The position numbers were made by a program, and so were the translations under genes. Below, one piece after another: positions 8,911-17,811 of a stretch of 64,000 nt of DNA. The notes under the pieces were generated by a model that saw only the letters and a list, made by a program, of their open reading frames with translations, ran no database searches and was not told the DNA's origin. The stretch spans positions 19,086-83,085 of the forward strand of contig DASQOL010000030.1 of assembly GCA_035644475.1 (NCBI GenBank), written 5' to 3'. Each line of letters opens with the position of its first letter. Within the stretch, counting starts at the first letter, position 1. The DNA comes from FEN-1219 sp035644475 (GTDB lineage Bacteria; Pseudomonadota; Gammaproteobacteria; Steroidobacterales; Rariloculaceae).

Positions 8911-9813
8911 ATGGGTAAGGACATCGAGGTTGCGATTCTGTTCGCCGACGTGGTGGGCAGCACGCAGCTTTACGAGCAGCTCGGCGACGCCAAGGCACGC
9001 GAGATGGTGGGGCGTTGCCTCGACATCATGCGCGAGGCCACGGAAGCCAACAAAGGCACCGTCATCAAGACGATGGGCGACGAGGTGATGTCGACCTTCC
9101 CGACGCCCGACGACGCCATGAACGCGGCCAAGCGCATGCAGGAGAAGATCTCCACCGACTCCGAGCTCGCGCACGAGAACGGCCACGTCGCGATCCGGAT
9201 CGGTTGCCACTTCGGGCCGGTCGTGCAGGAGCAGCGCGATATCTTCGGCTCCGCGGTCCATACGGCGAACCGCATGACGAGCCAGGCCAAGGCCAAGCAG
9301 ATCATCACCACGCTGTCGACGGTGGAACGGCTGTCGCCCGAGTGGCAGTCCACCGCGCGGCAGATCGACATCGCGACCGTTCGCGGCAAGGCCGACGAGG
9401 TGGTGCTCTTCGAGGTGCTGTGGCAGCCCGAGGAAGCCACGAGCATGCTGCCCACCGTGGGCCTCGGCCGCAACAAGAGCGTCCGGCCGAAGCGCCTCTC
9501 GCTGCGCTATCAGGGCCGTGAGGTGACGGTCGGCGAGGGCCGCAAGAGCGCGACGCTCGGCCGCGCGGAAGACAACGACGTCGTCGTCAAGGGCAATCTG
9601 ATCTCACGCGTGCATGCCCGCGTGGAGGCGAGCCGCGACAAGTTCACGCTCGTCGACGAGAGCACCAACGGCACGTTCGTCCAAACCAACGCCGGCGAGG
9701 AAATCTTCGTGCGCCGCGATAGCACCCAACTCACAGGCGAAGGCGTCATCGGCCTCGGCCGCGTCGCGCAGCCCGGCACGGCCTTAGCCGTCCACTACGT
9801 AGTCGAAGAGTAG
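8911..9813 (+). CDS. Class III nucleotidyl cyclase fused to an FHA domain
   Basis: 300 residues, cytoplasmic. Residues 5-175 form a class III cyclase catalytic domain: metal aspartates Asp13 (LFADVVGST) and Asp57 (KTMGDEV), adenine-type Lys53, and Asp110 in RDIFGSAV. The conserved transition-state Asn of the VNxAxR motif is replaced by His117 (AVHTANR), while Arg121 is kept. Residues about 195-295 form an FHA phosphothreonine-binding domain (TLGRAEDNDVVV, LISRVHARVE, STNGTFV). FHA fusion suggests that a Ser/Thr kinase controls its localisation or activity. Single-gene unit with its own TATAAT. cAMP is the likelier product, but the His substitution leaves activity uncertain. Confidence 0.88.
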   Translation: MGKDIEVAILFADVVGSTQLYEQLGDAKAREMVGRCLDIMREATEANKGTVIKTMGDEVMSTFPTPDDAMNAAKRMQEKISTDSELAHENGHVAIRIGCHFGPVVQEQRDIFGSAVHTANRMTSQAKAKQIITTLSTVERLSPEWQSTARQIDIATVRGKADEVVLFEVLWQPEEATSMLPTVGLGRNKSVRPKRLSLRYQGREVTVGEGRKSATLGRAEDNDVVVKGNLISRVHARVEASRDKFTLVDESTNGTFVQTNAGEEIFVRRDSTQLTGEGVIGLGRVAQPGTALAVHYVVEE

Positions 9814-9837
9814 CGACGGGCAGTTCCCGTTCCGTCG
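9814..9837. terminator. Candidate bidirectional hairpin between convergent genes
   Basis: CGACGG at 9814-9819 pairs with CCGTCG at 9832-9837. An alternative inner stem is ACGGG/CCCGT (9816-9820 / 9826-9830). It lies exactly in the 39-bp gap between the converging cyclase and pckG genes. There is no U-tract, so intrinsic termination is unproven. Confidence 0.35.
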
Positions 9838-9852
9838 GCTGACCCCGAGCGT

Positions 9853-11595
9853 TTAGGTGAGGGCGCTCAGCACCTTCCGGTGCTCGGCCTCGAGCTCCTT
9901 CGGCAGTCGGTCGCCGAACTCGGCGAAGTACTCGGCGATGTGCTCCATCTCCGCACGCCATTGACCGCGGTCGACCGCGAGCAGCTGCTCGAGAGTACCG
10001 TTCGACACCTCGAGGCCCTTCAAGTCGATGTCACCCGGCTTCGGCAGGTAGCCGATGGGCGTTTCGACGGCGGCGACCTTGTTGTCGCAGCGCTCGATGA
10101 TCCAGCGCAGCACGCGCAGGTTCTCGCCGAACCCCGGCCACAGGAACTTGCCGTTGGCGTCGCGGCGGAACCAGTTGACGTGGAAGATCTTCGGCAGGCT
10201 CTGCGAGCGCTTGGCGAAGCTCAACCAGTGCGCCCAATAATCGCCGTAGTTGTAGCCGCAGAATGGCTTCATGGCCATCGGGTCGCGGCGCACCACGCCG
10301 ACCTTGCCGGTCGCGGCCGCGGTGGTCTCGGAGGCCACGCTCGCGCCGACGAGCACGCCGTGCGCCCAGTCCTTGGCCTGGTAGACGAGCGGCGCGAGCT
10401 CGCGGCGGCGGCCGCCGAACACGAGCGCCGAGATCGGAACGCCCTCGGGGGCTTCCGCGAGCTTCGAGTAGCTCGGGTTTTGCTTGGCTGACACCGTGAA
10501 GCGCGAGTTCGGGTGAGCGGCAGGACCGTTCGCGGCCGCGTAAGGCCGGCCGACCCAGTCCGTCACCGGCGCGCCTTCGCCTTTCTCCTCCCACCACGGG
10601 TCGTTGTTGGCGGTCAGCGCGACGTTCGTGAAGATCGTGTCCTTGCCGATCATCTCGAACGCATTGCGGTTGGTTTGGGGGTTGGTGCCCGGCACGACGC
10701 CGAAGTAGCCGGCCTCCGGGTTGATGGCGCGGAGCTGGCCGTCGGGACCGAGATGCATCCAGGCGATGTCGTCGCCGAGCGTCCAGACCTTCCAGCCCTT
10801 CTGGCTCGCGGGTGGGATCAGCATCGCGAGGTTGGTCTTGCCGCACGCCGACGGGAAAGCGCAGGCGAGGTAGTGGGTGTCGCCGGCAGGGCTCTGCACG
10901 CCGACGATCAGCATGTGCTCCGCGAGCCAGCCCTCGGTGCGGGCCTGATAGCTCGCGATCCTGAGCGCGTGGCATTTCTTGCCGAGCAACGCGTTGCCGC
11001 CGTAGCCCGAGCCGTAGCTCATGATCGCGAGCTCCTCGGGGAAGTGCATGATGTAGCGGCGTTCCGGATCGAGCTCGCCCGTCGAATGCAGGCCTCTGAC
11101 GAAGGTTTTGTCTTTTTCGATTCGTTTGAGCGCGGGTTTGCCGATCCGCGTCATTAAATACATGTTCGCGACGACGTACGCGCTGTCGGTGATCTCGACG
11201 CCGCAGCGCGCGTACGGCGAGTCGATCGGCCCCATGCAGTACGGAATCACGTACATCGTGCGGCCGCGCATGCTGCCGGCGAAGCACGACTTCATGAGGT
11301 CCTTGGCCTCGTCCGGCGGCATCCAGTTGTTGTTCGGACCGGAGTCCGTCTTGTCCCGGGCGCAGACGAAGGTCAGGTGCTCGACCCGTGCGACGTCCTC
11401 GGGGTCGGACCGGTGCAAGTAGCAGCCGGGATAGTGTTGCTGGTTGAGCTCCAGCAGCGTGCCGCTGTCGAGCATCTCGTCGAGCAGCTTGCGGTATTCC
11501 TGGTCGGTGCCATCGCACCAGTGGATTCGGTCGGGTCGTGTAAGCTCGGCTACCTCAGCGACCCAGTCGCTGAGACTCTTGAGACGCGTCGTCAT
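9853..11595 (-). CDS. pckG: Phosphoenolpyruvate carboxykinase (GTP)
   Basis: Converts oxaloacetate and GTP to phosphoenolpyruvate, CO2 and GDP, the entry step of gluconeogenesis. 580 residues, slightly short of the usual about 600-620. Start ATG at 11595-11593 gives MTTRLKSLSDWVAEVAEL. Signature segments of the GTP type: HWCDGTDQEY near the N-terminus, FPSACGKTNLAML (P-loop with the reactive cysteine), WTLGDDIAWM (metal-binding aspartates) and MAMKPFCGYNYGDYWAHW. The reading frame stays open well upstream of the ATG, but that part is Arg/Ala-rich and not conserved. Divergent from the DUF11-like gene. Many gammaproteobacteria use the unrelated ATP enzyme instead. Confidence 0.95.
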   Translation of the reverse strand: MTTRLKSLSDWVAEVAELTRPDRIHWCDGTDQEYRKLLDEMLDSGTLLELNQQHYPGCYLHRSDPEDVARVEHLTFVCARDKTDSGPNNNWMPPDEAKDLMKSCFAGSMRGRTMYVIPYCMGPIDSPYARCGVEITDSAYVVANMYLMTRIGKPALKRIEKDKTFVRGLHSTGELDPERRYIMHFPEELAIMSYGSGYGGNALLGKKCHALRIASYQARTEGWLAEHMLIVGVQSPAGDTHYLACAFPSACGKTNLAMLIPPASQKGWKVWTLGDDIAWMHLGPDGQLRAINPEAGYFGVVPGTNPQTNRNAFEMIGKDTIFTNVALTANNDPWWEEKGEGAPVTDWVGRPYAAANGPAAHPNSRFTVSAKQNPSYSKLAEAPEGVPISALVFGGRRRELAPLVYQAKDWAHGVLVGASVASETTAAATGKVGVVRRDPMAMKPFCGYNYGDYWAHWLSFAKRSQSLPKIFHVNWFRRDANGKFLWPGFGENLRVLRWIIERCDNKVAAVETPIGYLPKPGDIDLKGLEVSNGTLEQLLAVDRGQWRAEMEHIAEYFAEFGDRLPKELEAEHRKVLSALT

Positions 11596-11633
11596 GGATG
11601 AAGGATCTAGCCCGGGTAAATGATGGAGCGCCG

Positions 11634-11640
11634 TAGTATA
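11634..11640. promoter_or_regulatory. Overlapping divergent -10 boxes, pckG / DUF11-like gene
   Basis: The bases TAGTATA read TAGTAT (4/6) on the plus strand and TATACT (5/6) on the minus strand. On the minus strand the box gives pckG a leader of about 33 nt. On the plus strand it precedes the start at 11659. No convincing -35 boxes are seen. Confidence 0.3.
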
Positions 11641-11658
11641 CCGTGCGGCAGCTTGGGA

Positions 11659-12258
11659 ATGCGTGAGCCGCAACCCGCGCCGTTGCTGCGCTTGCGACCT
11701 GTGGCTCGTGTCGTGCGAGCAGCACGTTCGAGCCGCGGACGGCGGCCGGGGCTCGGCGGCGCAGCGCGTCTCGGAGTCCTCGCGCTCGCCGCCCTGGCGG
11801 CGGCAGGAGCGGCCGCGCAACGCGGCGGCGAAGGGGCGGCGTCCGGGCTCGAGGTCCGCACGCTGGTCGAGAAGCTCGCGGCGGGAGCCGGCGGGGCCGG
11901 CGCGCCGCTCGTGGCGCTGCCGCCGACGGTCGCGCCGGAGCCCGGCGACGAGCTCGTCTATACCGTGAGGTTCAAGAACGCGAGCGGCAGGCTCGTCGAC
12001 GACGTGCGGATCACGAAGCCCATTCCCGCCGAGGTGCGTTACGTTGCAGGTAGCGCGTCCGGCCCGGGTTGCGAGGTGTTGTTCTCGGTGGACGGGGGGC
12101 GGATCTTCGGTCAGCCGAACGAGCTCTCGGTGGCCGTCGAGGACGGGAGGCGCCGCGCCGCCGGACCCGACGACTACACGCACATCCGCTGGCGCCTCCG
12201 AACGCCGTTCGCCGCCGACGCGACCGGGTTCGTGCGGTTCCGCGCGGTCGCCCGCTGA
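11659..12258 (+). CDS. Secreted DUF11-like protein
   Basis: About 199 residues if started at ATG 11659, after TTGGGA; ATGs at 11620 and 11623 are also in frame. A basic N-terminus is followed by a hydrophobic segment (LGVLALAALAAAGAAAQ), indicating export. The mature region contains one DUF11-type beta-sandwich: GDELVYTVRFKNASGRLVDD, then VRITKPIPAEVRYVAGSA, matching the 'tYti.vtN.G...a.nv.vtd.lP.g..yv.gs' pattern of the family, and ends with HIRWRLRTPFAADATGFV. Such domains occur in surface and periplasmic proteins without a defined enzyme role. Function unknown. Confidence 0.68.
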   Translation: MREPQPAPLLRLRPVARVVRAARSSRGRRPGLGGAARLGVLALAALAAAGAAAQRGGEGAASGLEVRTLVEKLAAGAGGAGAPLVALPPTVAPEPGDELVYTVRFKNASGRLVDDVRITKPIPAEVRYVAGSASGPGCEVLFSVDGGRIFGQPNELSVAVEDGRRRAAGPDDYTHIRWRLRTPFAADATGFVRFRAVAR

Positions 12259-12328
12259 GTTTCTGGGCGAACCGCCTAGGATCCGCCGCTCGCGCGCGCC
12301 CACGTTCGGGCTATAGTGGCCCCTCTCC

Positions 12329-14266
12329 ATGCTCGACCTTGCCGACATCTTCAGCCCGGGCGGCGCGCTCGCCGCACGCCTGCCGGGTTTCAGCTATCGC
12401 GAGGCGCAGGAGCGGATGGCGCAGCTCGTCGCGGCTGCGCTCGACAGCGGCCGGCACGTGGCGATCGAAGCCGGTACGGGCATCGGCAAGACCTTCGCCT
12501 ACCTGTTGCCCGTGCTGCTGTCGGGCCGCCACGCGATCATCTCGACCGGCACCCGCACGCTCCAAGATCAGTTGTTCGCGCGCGATCTGCCGCTGCTCGG
12601 CGCCGTCGTGGGCCGGCCGGCGCGCGTGGCTCTGCTCAAGGGCCGCAACAACTATCTGTGCTGGCACCGCCTGGAGAACGCGCGGCACGACGGCACGCGC
12701 GACGCGGAGACCGTGGCGGCGCTGCGCGCGCTCGCCGAGTGGGGCCGCGCCAGCGACAGCGGTGACCTAACGGAGCTCGAGGACCTCGCGGAGGATCACG
12801 CGCTGCGCTCCACGGTCACGTCGACCGTCGACAACTGTCTCGGCAGCCGTTGCGAGCACTACGACAGCTGCTTCGTCGTCGAGGCGCGCCGGCGCGCGCA
12901 GGCGGCCGACATCGTGATCGTCAATCACCACTTGCTGCTCGCGGACCTGGCTCTCAAGGAAAACGGCTTCGGCGAGCTCTTGCCCGGCGCCGACGCAGTG
13001 ATCGTCGACGAAGCCCATTTGTTGCCCGACATCGCCCAGCAGTTCTTCGGCGTCACGCTCGGCACGCGCGAGCTCGAGGCGCTCGGCCGCGACTTGTACA
13101 GCGAAGCGCTGACCGCGGGCGTCGGCGCGGAAGTCGGGGAGGCGCTCGGGTCGCTCGGCCGGCTCATCTTCGGGCTGCGGCACGCCGCCGCGCCGGCAGC
13201 GGGGCGCTTGCCGTGGCCCGCGGCACCCGCGGCGCTCCGCGACGCGCTTGCCGACGGCCGGCAGGTGCTCGACGAGCTCGCCGCGTTGCTCGAGTCGCTG
13301 GCGGACGCGAGCGCCGGCCTCCGGCAATGCGCGGAGCGCTGCGCCGACGGCGCCGCGCGTCTGCGTACGATCGTCGTCGCCGACGCGGACCTGGGCCTCC
13401 GCTGGGTCGACTGCGGGGCCGGCAACGTCGCCGCGCATTGGACGCCGCTCGACGTCGGCACGGCGTTGGCTGCGAGGATCGAGGCTCAGGGCGGCGCCTG
13501 GGTGTTCGCCTCGGCGACGCTCGCCGTCGGCAACGACTTCGCGCACTTCCTCGGCCGCGTCGGTCTGCGCGACGCGCTCACGACGGTGCTGCCGAGCCCG
13601 TTCGACTACGCGCGCAATGCGCGCGTCTACATACCCCAGGGTCTGCCCGATCCCAGCGATGAGGTCTACGTCGAGAGCCTGATGGCCGCGGCGTGGCCAC
13701 TCGTCGAAGCCGCGGGTGGCGGCGCGTTCCTGCTGTTCACGAGCTACCGCGCGCTGCAGCGCGCGCAGTCGTGGATCGAGCGCCAGGCGTTGCCGGGGCG
13801 GTTGCTCGTTCAGGGCCGCGGCTCGCGCAGCGAGCTCCTGAACGACTTTCGCGCGGAGGGCAACGCGATTCTGCTCGGCACGGGCAGCTTCTGGCAGGGC
13901 GTCGACGTGCGCGGCCCGGCGCTGCGGCTCGTGCTCATCGACAAGCTGCCGTTCGCCGTGCCGAGCGATCCGCTCGTGCAGGCGCGCATCGAGGCGATCC
14001 GCCGCGTCGGCGGCGATCCGTTCAACGAGTTTCAGCTGCCGCACGCGGTGCTCGCGCTCAAGCAGGGAGCGGGGCGTTTGATTCGCGACTTCGACGATCG
14101 CGGCTTGATCGTGCTCGGCGACCCGCGCTTGCGCAGCCGCTCCTACGGACGCACGTTCCTCGCGAGCCTGCCGCCGATGCCGCTCTTGGAGGAGCTCGGC
14201 GACGCGCTCGAGTTCGCGGCTACGCTCGCCGCGCCCCGCGAGCTGCCGGCCGCGGCCGCGTCATGA
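12329..14266 (+). CDS. yoaA: DinG/YoaA-type ATP-dependent DNA helicase
   Basis: Superfamily 2, XPD-like 5'-3' helicase with an iron-sulfur cluster, active in repair of stalled forks and R-loops. 645 residues, close to E. coli YoaA (636) and shorter than DinG (716). Walker A AGTGIGKTFAYL at about 49-60; four cluster cysteines at 111, 170, 175 and 181; DEAH box VIVDEAHLLPD; motif V/VI segments GTGSFWQGVDVRGPALR and QGAGRLIRDFDDRG. TATAGT at 12312-12317 lies just upstream but very close to the ATG. The gene overlaps tsaB by 4 nt (ATGA), so both are probably one unit. The YoaA versus DinG assignment rests on length and neighbours. Confidence 0.9.
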   Translation: MLDLADIFSPGGALAARLPGFSYREAQERMAQLVAAALDSGRHVAIEAGTGIGKTFAYLLPVLLSGRHAIISTGTRTLQDQLFARDLPLLGAVVGRPARVALLKGRNNYLCWHRLENARHDGTRDAETVAALRALAEWGRASDSGDLTELEDLAEDHALRSTVTSTVDNCLGSRCEHYDSCFVVEARRRAQAADIVIVNHHLLLADLALKENGFGELLPGADAVIVDEAHLLPDIAQQFFGVTLGTRELEALGRDLYSEALTAGVGAEVGEALGSLGRLIFGLRHAAAPAAGRLPWPAAPAALRDALADGRQVLDELAALLESLADASAGLRQCAERCADGAARLRTIVVADADLGLRWVDCGAGNVAAHWTPLDVGTALAARIEAQGGAWVFASATLAVGNDFAHFLGRVGLRDALTTVLPSPFDYARNARVYIPQGLPDPSDEVYVESLMAAAWPLVEAAGGGAFLLFTSYRALQRAQSWIERQALPGRLLVQGRGSRSELLNDFRAEGNAILLGTGSFWQGVDVRGPALRLVLIDKLPFAVPSDPLVQARIEAIRRVGGDPFNEFQLPHAVLALKQGAGRLIRDFDDRGLIVLGDPRLRSRSYGRTFLASLPPMPLLEELGDALEFAATLAAPRELPAAAAS

Positions 14267-14940
14267 AGCTGCTCGGCATCGAGACTTCGAGCGCGGCCGG
14301 CTCGGTCGCGTTGCGGCTGCCGGAGGGGATCGCCGTGCGGACGATCGCGACGCCTCGCGAGCAGACCGAGCGGTTGCTCGCGCTCGCGGACGAGTTGCTC
14401 GCCGACGCCGGGCTTACGCTCCGCGCGCTCGACGGGATCGCCTTCGGCCGCGGGCCGGGCTCGTTCTCGGGCCTGCGCGTGGCCGCGGCCGTGGCCCAGG
14501 GTTTCGCGGCCCCGAGCGGCGTGCCGCTGCTGCCGGTGTCGAGCCTGCTGTGCCTCGCGCAAGGGGCGTTTCGAACGGCCGGGGCGCGCCGTTCGCTCGT
14601 CTGCGTCGACGCGCACATGGGCGAAGCGTATTGGGGCGAGTTCGAGGTGCGCGACGGCCTTGCCGAGCCGGCCGGTCCGGAGCGGCTCGGGGCGCCCGCC
14701 GAGATCGCGCCCGCTTGGGCTGCCGGCTGGACCGCGGTCGGCGACGGCCTCGCCGCGCACCGGGCGGCGCTCGAGGCGCTCGCCACCTCGGCTGAGCGCG
14801 TGCTGCCCGACTTGAAGCCCGCCGCGGAGGACCTGTTCCCCCAGGCGGAGCGCGACCTCGCGGCCGGCCGCGCCGTGGGGGCCGCCCAGGCGCTGCCGGT
14901 GTACCTGCGCGAGCACACGGCGTGGCGGCGCAGCTCTTAA
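14263..14940 (+). CDS. tsaB: tRNA threonylcarbamoyladenosine synthesis protein TsaB
   Basis: Partner of TsaD and TsaE in making the essential t6A37 modification of ANN-decoding tRNAs. 225 residues, normal for the family. Begins MKLLGIETSSAAGSVALRL, the ASKHA fold phosphate-1 loop, and has FGRGPGSFSGLRVAAAVAQG, the most conserved TsaB block. The C-terminal half (QALPVYLREHTAWR) keeps the usual P-x-Y-x-R end. Its ATG overlaps the helicase stop codon. The yoaA-tsaB adjacency also occurs in E. coli, supporting both calls. An upstream open stretch in the same frame has no conservation. Confidence 0.93.
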   Translation: MKLLGIETSSAAGSVALRLPEGIAVRTIATPREQTERLLALADELLADAGLTLRALDGIAFGRGPGSFSGLRVAAAVAQGFAAPSGVPLLPVSSLLCLAQGAFRTAGARRSLVCVDAHMGEAYWGEFEVRDGLAEPAGPERLGAPAEIAPAWAAGWTAVGDGLAAHRAALEALATSAERVLPDLKPAAEDLFPQAERDLAAGRAVGAAQALPVYLREHTAWRRSS

Positions 14941-15001
14941 CCAGACTGTAATATTGGTCGACTCTAATGGGCGCGAAGGGATCTCACCCGATGAGCGGCC
15001 G

Positions 15002-15694
15002 ATGACCCAGAAGAAAATCCTCGTGGTCGAGGACGAGCAACCGATTCGTGACATGCTCTCGTTCAATCTGGGGCGGGCGGGTTACGAAGTCCGGCCCGCG
15101 GGCGACGGGCACCAGGCACGCGCGGCGATCGCGGACGGCCATCCCGACCTCGTGCTGATGGACTGGATGCTGCCGGACATCAGCGGGCTCGAGCTCACCC
15201 GTCAGCTCAAGCGCGACCCCCACACGCGCGAGATCCCCGTGATTATGTTGACCGCGCGCGTCGAGGAAGACGATCGCGTCGCGGGCCTCGACGGCGGCGC
15301 CGACGACTACATCGTGAAGCCGTTCTCCCAGCGCGAGCTGCTCGCGAGGATCCGTGCGGCGTTGCGGCGCTCGACCGTGGCCGAGGGCGAGGTCGTGAAC
15401 GTCGGCCAACTCAAGCTCGACGCGGCGAGCCACCAGGTCACCGTGAACGGAGCGGAGATCGCGCTCGGCCCCACGGAATACCGTCTGCTCGAGTTCTTCA
15501 TGCATCACCCCGACCGGGTCTACAGCCGGGCGCAGCTGCTCGACCGCGTCTGGGGCGGCAACGTCTACGTCGAGGAGCGCACGGTCGACGTGCACATCCG
15601 CCGGCTGCGCAAGGCGCTCACCCCCTACGGATACGATAAACTGATTCGTACCGTACGCGGCGCGGGCTACCGGTTCTCACCCGGGCAGACGTAA
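15002..15694 (+). CDS. phoB: Phosphate regulon response regulator PhoB
   Basis: Transcription activator of phosphate-starvation genes, phosphorylated by PhoR. 230 residues. Receiver domain at 1-120: acidic pocket VVEDEQ, phosphoacceptor Asp54 (LMDWMLPD), LTAR and VKPF. OmpR-type winged helix at about 130-228 ending KLIRTVRGAGYRFS. ATG 15002 is chosen because it matches the family N-terminus MTQKKILVVED; a TTG at 14954 would add 16 unrelated residues. An out-of-frame ATG at 14991 stops after four codons. phoR begins 12 nt after the stop. The 61-bp gap after tsaB includes CTGTAATATTGG, too divergent from a Pho box to call. Confidence 0.95.
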   Translation: MTQKKILVVEDEQPIRDMLSFNLGRAGYEVRPAGDGHQARAAIADGHPDLVLMDWMLPDISGLELTRQLKRDPHTREIPVIMLTARVEEDDRVAGLDGGADDYIVKPFSQRELLARIRAALRRSTVAEGEVVNVGQLKLDAASHQVTVNGAEIALGPTEYRLLEFFMHHPDRVYSRAQLLDRVWGGNVYVEERTVDVHIRRLRKALTPYGYDKLIRTVRGAGYRFSPGQT

Positions 15695-15705
15695 ATGCAG
15701 CAGAC

Positions 15706-17019
15706 GTGACTCTACCGAACCGTTGGGCCTCACAATTTGCAGCGTTGGCCGGTTGGCTCGGCGCGGCTCTATTGCTCGGTTGGTGGTTCGGCGGCAGCGG
15801 TTGGTGGCTCGCGGGTGCGTTCGCGGCGTATGTCGGTCACGTCCTGCGCAACGTCTTCCTGCTCGACCGCGTCCTCGACGGGCACGCGCGCGTGCCCCTG
15901 TTCGCGACGCGCGGCCTCTGGGCGGAGATCTTCGCGCGTATCGACCGCGTCCGCGCCAAGGCGCGTAACCGCAAGAAGAAATATCACAGGCTGCTGCGCG
16001 AGGTTCGCGAGAGTACGGGCGCGCTCAGCGACGGCGGCATCATATTGAATGCGGACCACGAGATCGTCTGGTTCAACCCGGCGGCTACGCGGCTGCTCGG
16101 CCTGAATCCAGCGACGGACATCGGCAACCGCCTCGACAACCTGCTGCGCCATCCCGACTTCGTCGCGTATCTCGCCGAGCCGACCCCGGAGCCGATCACC
16201 GTACCGGCGCCGCGCGAGGACGTGGGTTGGCTCACCGTGCAGATCATCCCCTACGGCAAGGACCAGCGCCTCGCGATCGTCCGCGACATCACGCGCGAGG
16301 TGAGCCTCGAGCGCACGCGGCGCGACTTCGTGGCCAACGCGTCGCACGAGCTGCGCTCGCCGCTCACCGTGATCAGCGGCTACCTGGACTCGCTCGCCGA
16401 CGACGCGGAGATTCCGCAGAGCTGGCACGCACCCGTCGGAGAGATGCAGCGTCAGGCGGAGCGCATGACGCGAATCCTGCGCGACTTGATCGAGCTCACG
16501 CGTCTCGAGTCCGCCGACGAAGGCGCGCCCCCCGAGTTCGTCGACGTGATCGCGATGCTCAAGCTCATCGCTCGGGAGTTTCAGGCGGCGGGCCACCGCC
16601 CTTCCGTGAGCCTCAAGATCGAGGCCGACGTCGCGCTGCTCGGCAGCGAGTCGGAGCTGCATTCGATCTTCTACAACATCGTGAACAATGCCGTGCGCTT
16701 CACGCCGCCGGCCGGCTCCGTGCAGATCGTGTGGAAGACCGAGGGCGACGCCGCCGTGTTCGAGGTCATCGACACGGGTATCGGCATCCCCGAGGAGCAG
16801 ATCCCGCGGATCACGGAGCGCTTTTACCGCGTCGACCCGGGGCGCTCGCGCGCGAGCGGCGGCACCGGCCTCGGTCTCGCGATCGTCAAGCACGCGTTAC
16901 AGCGACATGAAGGCACGTTGGGCATCCGCAGCGTCGAGGGCGAGGGCAGCGCGTTCAGCTGCTCGTTCCCGGCCTCGCGGGTCGCGTATCGCGGCGGAGC
17001 GACTCAAGTCGCACTATAG
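15706..17019 (+). CDS. phoR: Phosphate regulon sensor kinase PhoR
   Basis: Histidine kinase that phosphorylates PhoB when phosphate uptake is low. 437 residues, close to the 431 of E. coli. GTG start at 15706. Order seen: two short membrane segments within the first 55 residues (FAALAGWLGAALLLGWWF, WWLAGAFAAYVGHVLRNVF), a linker, a PAS domain at about 95-200, HisKA with His214 (FVANASHELRSPLTV), and HATPase with N box NIVNNAVRF, G1 DTGIGIP and G2 GGTGLGLAIVKHAL. Little periplasmic sequence, as in other PhoR proteins that sense through the PstB/PhoU complex. Forms an operon with phoB and phoU. Confidence 0.95.
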   Translation: MTLPNRWASQFAALAGWLGAALLLGWWFGGSGWWLAGAFAAYVGHVLRNVFLLDRVLDGHARVPLFATRGLWAEIFARIDRVRAKARNRKKKYHRLLREVRESTGALSDGGIILNADHEIVWFNPAATRLLGLNPATDIGNRLDNLLRHPDFVAYLAEPTPEPITVPAPREDVGWLTVQIIPYGKDQRLAIVRDITREVSLERTRRDFVANASHELRSPLTVISGYLDSLADDAEIPQSWHAPVGEMQRQAERMTRILRDLIELTRLESADEGAPPEFVDVIAMLKLIAREFQAAGHRPSVSLKIEADVALLGSESELHSIFYNIVNNAVRFTPPAGSVQIVWKTEGDAAVFEVIDTGIGIPEEQIPRITERFYRVDPGRSRASGGTGLGLAIVKHALQRHEGTLGIRSVEGEGSAFSCSFPASRVAYRGGATQVAL

Positions 17020-17070
17020 CCGCGCGAGACTCCGTACTATCATTGGCCGGCTGAACCAAGGACCAAGGCG

Positions 17071-17811
17071 ATGGAAGTCGAAGACCTAGGGCACCACATC
17101 TCGAGGAAGTTCAACGAGGACCTCGAGCACGTGCGCAGCTCTGTCCTGGCCATGGGCGGCCTCGTCGAGGAGCAGCTCGACCGCGCGATCAAGGCGCTGA
17201 CCGACGCCGACAGCGAGCTCGGTCTCCAGGTCGCCGAGGACGACATCAAGGTCAACCGCATGGAGGTCAGCATCGACGAGGAGTGCAGCCGCATCCTCGC
17301 CACTCGCGCTCCGACCGCCAGCGACCTGCGGCTCGTGATCGCCACGCTGAAGACCATCACCGACCTCGAGCGGATCGGCGACGAGGCCGAGAAGATCGGC
17401 GTGCTCGCCGCGCGGCTCGCGAGCGTCGAGCGTCCGTCCACGAACTACCGCGAGCTCCGCAACCTCGCGCGCCACGTGAAGGCGATGGTGCACGGCTCGC
17501 TCAACGCGTTCGCGCGTCTCGACACCAAGGGCGCGCTCGAGGTCGTCAAGGCCGACGACGCGGTCGACGAGGAGTACGAGTCGATCTATCGCCAAGGCAT
17601 CACGTTCATGATGGAAGACCCGCGCACGATCTCGCGGATCATGGACTCGACCTGGTTGGCGCGCGCGCTCGAGCGCATCGGCGACCACGCGAAGAACATC
17701 TGCGAGTACGTGATCTTCATGGTTCACGGCAAGGACGTCCGCTACACCGGTGTGAAAAACATCGAGGCGGAGGTAGAGCAGGGCACCCGCAGGCAGGAGA
17801 CCCGGTCCTGA
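17071..17811 (+). CDS. phoU: Phosphate signalling protein PhoU
   Basis: Cytoplasmic helical protein linking the Pst transporter to PhoR and restraining the Pho response when phosphate is plentiful. 246 residues in two PhoU repeats (about 20-110 and 130-220), with family hallmarks HHISRKFNEDLEHVRSSVLAMG, TITDLERIGDEAEKI and LARALERIGDHAKNICEYVIFMVHGKDVR shared across these repeats. Here it follows phoR rather than ending the pst operon as in E. coli. Fifty-one bp separate it from phoR. Its stop overlaps the proposed CTG start of dsbB. Confidence 0.96.
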   Translation: MEVEDLGHHISRKFNEDLEHVRSSVLAMGGLVEEQLDRAIKALTDADSELGLQVAEDDIKVNRMEVSIDEECSRILATRAPTASDLRLVIATLKTITDLERIGDEAEKIGVLAARLASVERPSTNYRELRNLARHVKAMVHGSLNAFARLDTKGALEVVKADDAVDEEYESIYRQGITFMMEDPRTISRIMDSTWLARALERIGDHAKNICEYVIFMVHGKDVRYTGVKNIEAEVEQGTRRQETRS

